A stretch of DNA of 19,998 nucleotides from the NCBI GenBank assembly GCA_945890595.1, contig CAMDCQ010000015.1, positions 1-19,998 of the forward strand. The letters are read 5' to 3'. Source of the DNA: Chitinophaga pinensis (GTDB lineage: Bacteria > Bacteroidota > Bacteroidia > NS11-12g > UBA9320). Position 1 is the first letter of the stretch, and the number at the start of each line of letters is the position of its first letter. Under the pieces are notes generated by a model. That model worked only from the letters and a program-made list of their open reading frames with translations. It ran no database searches and was not told the origin of the DNA. The position numbers were made by a program, and so were the translations under genes. Positions 16,439 to 19,998 of the stretch are shown one piece after another.

Positions 16439-17320
16439 TTAAACCATTTTGCTAAGAATCTCTTCTAGTTGTTGTTTAGAAGAAAAACTTATGATGATGG
16501 TCCCATTATCATTAGAACGAGACTTAAAACGTATATCGGTATTAAACTTTTTTTCGATACTCGCTTTATCTTTAAGAAACTGGGTGAAATCAAAGTATTT
16601 TGCTGCAGCCTTACTATGCGTTCCTGTGTCTGTCGGCGTTTCTTTTTCGGTACGAACAAGTTCTTCTACTTGACGCACAGATAAGCTACCATTGATTGCT
16701 GCTTTAAAAATAGCTAACTGATTTTCTGAGTTTTCTACATTAACTAGAGCTCTAGCGTGTCCCATCATTAGATGTCCTTCTTTGATTGCCATTTGTATTT
16801 CGTCAGGCAACTTTAATAATCTAAGATAATTATTAACCGTGGTTCGCTTCTTTCCTACCCTCTCCCCTAGTTCCTCCTGTTTTAGTCCACACTCGTCTAG
16901 TAAACGCTTGTACGATAGCGCTACTTCTATAGAGTTTAGATTTTCACGTTGAATGTTTTCAATAAGCGCCATTTCCAGCATTTGCTGATCGTTGGCAAGT
17001 CTAATGTAGGCAGGTATGGCATTCAAGCCCGCAAGAATTGAAGCTCTGGTTCTACGTTCACCACTTATTAATTCATACTTTTCATAGCCTATTTTGCGCA
17101 CGGTTATAGGTTGTATTATTCCGTGTACTTTAATCGATTCTGACAATTCATTTAATGCTTCCTCATCAAACTCAGTTCGAGGTTGAAATGGATTCGCAAT
17201 AATTTGACTTATTTTTATTTCGGCAATACTATGAAGCGCCTTGGGTTCTACCCCCGTAATGTCGGTATCTGCGTTTTCAAGCAACGCACTCAATCCTCTT
17301 CCTAAAACTTTCTTGGTCAT
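16439..17320 (-). CDS. parB: Chromosome-partitioning protein ParB
   Basis: 293 residues. ParB binds parS sites, loads as a CTP-dependent clamp and works with ParA in chromosome segregation. The N-terminal LGRGLSALL (6-14) is the ParA-contact motif. Residues 32-125 form the CTP-binding domain with GERRTRAS (87-94) and ENIQREN (121-127). A helix-turn-helix follows at about 146-171 (LKQEELGERVGKKRTTVNNY), then GHARAL (187-192), and a C-terminal dimerisation part runs to residue 293. The start ATG directly abuts the parA stop (TAAATG), so translation is probably coupled. No parS-like 16-base palindrome is visible in the window, so its binding sites must lie elsewhere. Assignment is firm. Confidence 0.95.
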   Translation of the reverse strand: MTKKVLGRGLSALLENADTDITGVEPKALHSIAEIKISQIIANPFQPRTEFDEEALNELSESIKVHGIIQPITVRKIGYEKYELISGERRTRASILAGLNAIPAYIRLANDQQMLEMALIENIQRENLNSIEVALSYKRLLDECGLKQEELGERVGKKRTTVNNYLRLLKLPDEIQMAIKEGHLMMGHARALVNVENSENQLAIFKAAINGSLSVRQVEELVRTEKETPTDTGTHSKAAAKYFDFTQFLKDKASIEKKFNTDIRFKSRSNDNGTIIISFSSKQQLEEILSKMV

Positions 17321-18121
17321 TTATTGAATAATTCTTTCTTCTTCGCTAATTTTAGTTAATCCATTTTTTTGTAGAATTTCCCTGGCTAGGTTTAAATATC
17401 CTACGCTACCGATAGCTGTTGCATCAAATTCAAGGACAGGAACTCCAAAACTGGGAGCTTCGCTTAACGTGGTATTCCTTTTTATGATCGTATCAAAAAC
17501 CAATTGTTGGAAATGAAGTTTAACCTCTTCTACCACTTGGTTTGATAATCGTAAACGTGAGTCATGCATTGTAAGTAATAAACCCTCTATTTCTAGATTA
17601 GTATTTATGCTACGTTGAATTATTTTGATGGTATTGAGCAACTTACCAAGTCCTTCCAATGCGAAATATTCACACTGTACAGGTATCACCACCGAATCAG
17701 ATGCTCCTAGCGCATTGGTAGTGATTAATCCAAGTGATGGTGAACAGTCAATAATAATAAAATCATAGTTATCTCTAATTTTAGCAAATAGCTTAGCCAT
17801 GATTTTTTCCCTATTAGGTAAATCAATCATTTCTATTTCAGCACCTACCAGGTCAATATTAGCGGGTAGTAGCTTTAGATACTCGTATTGAGTATCTAAA
17901 ATAGCGTCTGAAGGCTCCATATCCTGTACCATCAGTTCGTATAAACCTAACCTGATATTTTTGGGGTCAAACCCAAGATGTGAAGTAGTATTCGCCTGAG
18001 GATCAGCGTCAACAAGCAATACTTTGTTTTCTAAGATAGCAAGGCTGTGTGCTAGATTAGTGGCTGTGGTAGTCTTACCTACCCCACCTTTTTGGTTTGC
18101 AACGCAAATAATTTTTGACAT
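17321..18121 (-). CDS. parA: Chromosome-partitioning ATPase ParA
   Basis: 266 residues, the short chromosomal (Soj) type without an N-terminal DNA-binding extension. The deviant Walker A KGGVGKTT (11-18) has the signature Lys11. Walker A' is DADPQ (38-42), and Walker B lies in DFIIIDCSPSLGL. ParA binds ATP, coats the nucleoid as a dimer and is released by ParB, moving the replication origin region. The C-terminal part with LTMHDSRLRLSNQVVEEV is standard for the family. It begins 8 bases after the UPF0173 gene and abuts parB, so the three genes form one operon. Assignment is firm. Confidence 0.96.
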   Translation of the reverse strand: MSKIICVANQKGGVGKTTTATNLAHSLAILENKVLLVDADPQANTTSHLGFDPKNIRLGLYELMVQDMEPSDAILDTQYEYLKLLPANIDLVGAEIEMIDLPNREKIMAKLFAKIRDNYDFIIIDCSPSLGLITTNALGASDSVVIPVQCEYFALEGLGKLLNTIKIIQRSINTNLEIEGLLLTMHDSRLRLSNQVVEEVKLHFQQLVFDTIIKRNTTLSEAPSFGVPVLEFDATAIGSVGYLNLAREILQKNGLTKISEEERIIQ

Positions 18122-18129
18122 GTTATGTA

Positions 18130-18816
18130 TTATAATTGAAAGGTTTGGTTTATTAAAGGAAGTGTGAGTTGTAACTGCTCACTTTCAAAATGCTCTAGGG
18201 CATCGTTGTGATTTATTTCTATGGGTAAAAATGTATCAAAATGCATTCCTACCACTTTTTTACACTGAACCAACTTTGCTGCTCTAGCAGCATCTTTTAT
18301 CCCCATCGTAAAGTTATCTCCAATGGGTAAAAATGCGAAGTCTAACTTAGCGTTCAAAGGTATGAGTTGCATATCCAAGGTAAGAGCGGTATCTCCAGCA
18401 TAATAAAAAGTAGCTTCACTACTATTAACCACAAAACCTGCTGCATTTCCCGCATAGGAACCATCCGGAAATGAGCTGCTATGTTCTGCTTTCACCATTT
18501 GAATAGTACAAAAGCCTAAGTTTATCGTTCCTCCGATATTCATAGGAATACAATTGACAACACCTTGACTAGAAAGCCATTCCGTAATTTCGTAGGCACC
18601 TAGTACCTGTGCATTACTTTGCTTGGCAATACGCACTGCATCTGCTACATGGTCACCGTGACCATGCGATATGCAGATAAAATCTGGCATAATTGTGGAA
18701 ACATCGACCATATTAGCCTTGGGATTTGGCGTAATAAATGGATCAAACAGTATATTTTTACCCCCTACTAGTATAGAGAAGCAAGAATGTCCGTAATACG
18801 TAATCTGTGGTCGCAC
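18130..18816 (-). CDS. UPF0173 family metal-dependent hydrolase
   Basis: 228 residues from the GTG at 18816. A TTG at 18825 would add three residues, and neither start has a clear ribosome site. The protein is a stand-alone metallo-beta-lactamase fold. Numbering from the TTG start, YYGHSCF (10-16) is the opening strand, HGHGDH (54-59) is the metal motif, and His115 (AEHSSS), Asp145 (YYAGDT) and His195 (GMHFDTF) complete two metal sites. No signal peptide is visible, so it is cytoplasmic. UPF0173 proteins (YtkL-like) are widespread, and their natural substrate is not known to me. It is the first gene of the parA-parB row, only 8 bases before parA, an arrangement that could matter for parAB expression. 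A perfect -7 element lies upstream. Confidence 0.9.
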   Translation of the reverse strand: MRPQITYYGHSCFSILVGGKNILFDPFITPNPKANMVDVSTIMPDFICISHGHGDHVADAVRIAKQSNAQVLGAYEITEWLSSQGVVNCIPMNIGGTINLGFCTIQMVKAEHSSSFPDGSYAGNAAGFVVNSSEATFYYAGDTALTLDMQLIPLNAKLDFAFLPIGDNFTMGIKDAARAAKLVQCKKVVGMHFDTFLPIEINHNDALEHFESEQLQLTLPLINQTFQL

Positions 18817-18836
18817 CGTTATCAAACTTTAGAATT

Positions 18837-18844
18837 CAAATCTA
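18837..18844 (-). promoter_or_regulatory. -7 promoter element of the UPF0173-parA-parB operon
   Basis: TAGATTTG on the minus strand matches TAnnTTTG exactly. It lies 11 bases before the TTG at 18825 and 20 bases before the GTG at 18816. No -33 TTG is visible. The site lies just upstream of the divergent peptide-binding lipoprotein gene. Confidence 0.45.
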
Positions 18845-18864
18845 CCCCGATTCTACTCGGTGTA

Positions 18865-19998
18865 ATTAACAGGTTTTTCATAGTTATTCACATAGGTTTT
18901 ATGTTGATTTCTTGTCACTCTGCTCCTGATTCGCAAAATCGCCAGACAATTCGATTCAATAGTCCTACAGGAATCACCTCATTAGATCCAGCTTTTGCAA
19001 GAACCCAAGAAAATATAAGAGCTGTTAATCAGCTATTTAACGGCCTACTCCAACTAGACAAGGACTTAAATCTAGCCCCTGCAATAGCTAAAAAATGGTC
19101 CGTTTCAAGCGATTCAAAAACATACACCTTTATACTACGAAATGATGTACTTTTCCACAACGACCCTATTTTTGGCAGCACCAAAAGAGCCGTTGTAGCA
19201 AAAGATTTTGTATACTCCTTCACCAGATTAATAAGCCCAAAAACGGCATCGGATGGAGCGTGGATATTCAATGGAATCGTAGCCGAATCTAATCCCTTCG
19301 TTGCTTTAAATGATTCCACTCTTCAAATAAACCTCAAGAAGCCCTTTACTCCCCTTTTGAGTCTTTTAACTATGGCCTATTGTTACGTCGTTCCGCAAGA
19401 AGCTGTGGAACACTATGGATTAGATTTTGGTAAGCACCCTGTTGGAACCGGTCCTTTTCGTTTTGCGAACTGGCACGATGGCATAAAGCTTAACTTTCTA
19501 AAAAATGAGAATTATTTTGAATCGAGCCAGAGTGACCCTATCCCAAAATTAGAAGCTATTTCCATCTCTTTTATACAAAGTAAGCAAACAGAACTTTTAG
19601 AATTTTCGCAAGGAAAATTAGACCTATTTACCGGCTTAGAGAGTTCGTTTAAGGATGAAATCTTAAATGCCACGGGCGACTTACAATCCAAATATGCCAA
19701 AGAATTTACCTTAATTAAGAGCCCATATCTAAACACCGAGTATCTAGGCTTTAATGTAGAAAATGAAAATTCTCCTGTACATAATCTCTACTTTAGAAAA
19801 GCCATAAGCTATGCTATTGACCGTCAAGCTATGATTACCTATTTGCGAAACAACGTAGGCAAACCTGCTGATGGAGGATTTTCACCGAACGGACTCCCTT
19901 CGTATCGTAAAGCATCCGAATCGCTCTATAACCCAACAAAAGCAAGAGACTTTCTGAAAAAAAGTAGCATTAAACAAACGAAACCAATCCTCCTAACA
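18865..19998 (+). CDS. Peptide-binding lipoprotein of an ABC transporter (SBP_bac_5), 3' end outside the window
   Basis: The open frame runs to the right edge (378 codons here). It belongs to the DppA/OppA family of peptide-binding proteins. I read TSLDPAFARTQENIRAVNQLFNGLLQ (in part, residues 38 on), APAIAKKW, TYTFILRNDVLFHN, VAKDFVYSFTRL, GTGPFRF, and later FRKAISYAIDRQAM. The start is a problem. The ATG at 18901 leaves only five residues up to the lipid cysteine (LISC). Reading from an ATT at 18865 gives MNRFFIVIHIGFMLISC, a normal lipoprotein signal peptide, and I use it here. The only upstream in-frame ATG (18787) overlaps the divergent UPF0173 gene and gives a long, atypical lead. A conventional annotation would start at 18901 or 18787. 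Family is firm; start is uncertain. Confidence 0.85.
   Translation, partial: MNRFFIVIHIGFMLISCHSAPDSQNRQTIRFNSPTGITSLDPAFARTQENIRAVNQLFNGLLQLDKDLNLAPAIAKKWSVSSDSKTYTFILRNDVLFHNDPIFGSTKRAVVAKDFVYSFTRLISPKTASDGAWIFNGIVAESNPFVALNDSTLQINLKKPFTPLLSLLTMAYCYVVPQEAVEHYGLDFGKHPVGTGPFRFANWHDGIKLNFLKNENYFESSQSDPIPKLEAISISFIQSKQTELLEFSQGKLDLFTGLESSFKDEILNATGDLQSKYAKEFTLIKSPYLNTEYLGFNVENENSPVHNLYFRKAISYAIDRQAMITYLRNNVGKPADGGFSPNGLPSYRKASESLYNPTKARDFLKKSSIKQTKPILLT

Noticed and set aside
18884..18892. TTATTCACA, a DnaA-box-like nonamer near parA
   Set aside because: Only a single copy is seen, and it lies within the coding frame of the peptide-binding lipoprotein. No dnaA, AT-rich unwinding region or box cluster is present, so there is no basis to call an origin.

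Overview
The window looks like an ordinary stretch of chromosome from a Bacteroidota bacterium, most likely of the Flavobacteriia. It is AT-rich. Several genes are preceded by the Bacteroidota -7 element TAnnTTTG and lack a Shine-Dalgarno sequence. The gene families also fit: a Bacteroidota-type cold shock protein with a basic head, an Omp28-like lipoprotein, parA-parB followed by a DUF5683 gene, a secreted DPP-IV-type S9 peptidase, and a DEDDh exonuclease with a DUF3820-like tail. I cannot name a genus. I see no insertion sequence, prophage, CRISPR array, tRNA or rRNA.

Left part (1-8876). A 5' piece of histidine ammonia-lyase (hutH, minus strand, running off the left edge) and a DEDDh exonuclease gene (minus) are divergent from prmA (plus). 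Four bases after prmA comes a gene for a 1462-residue exported, beta-rich protein that I do not recognise. After a probable terminator lies a two-domain ABC-F ATPase gene, closed by a bidirectional terminator.

Middle (8877-14392). All genes are on the minus strand. An S9 peptidase gene is followed 8 bases later by a gene whose product joins an erythromycin-esterase-like domain to a predicted C-terminal outer-membrane barrel. Next is a separately promoted lipoprotein gene with a calcium-loop repeat and an Omp28-like body. All three products carry export signals, so this is a cell-envelope and protein-degradation neighbourhood. A 378-base gap (14015-14392) holds four copies of AGCCATT/AATGGCT.

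Right part (14393-19998). A cold shock protein gene (plus) converges on a minus-strand row through a second bidirectional terminator. In transcription order the row is a UPF0173 metallo-beta-lactamase-fold hydrolase, parA, parB, a DUF5683 protein and a 3-hydroxyacyl-CoA dehydrogenase. ParA and ParB form the chromosome segregation pair; no parS site is visible here. Divergent from the row, and running off the right edge, is a peptide-binding lipoprotein (SBP_bac_5 family) whose start codon seems to be unusual.

The most notable points are: (1) the -7 promoter element sits only 4-6 bases before several start codons, suggesting leaderless mRNAs; (2) the esterase-like enzyme fused to an outer-membrane barrel; (3) the giant unrecognised exported protein; and (4) the possible ATT start of the peptide-binding lipoprotein. 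I found no clear evidence of a new defence or mobile system.
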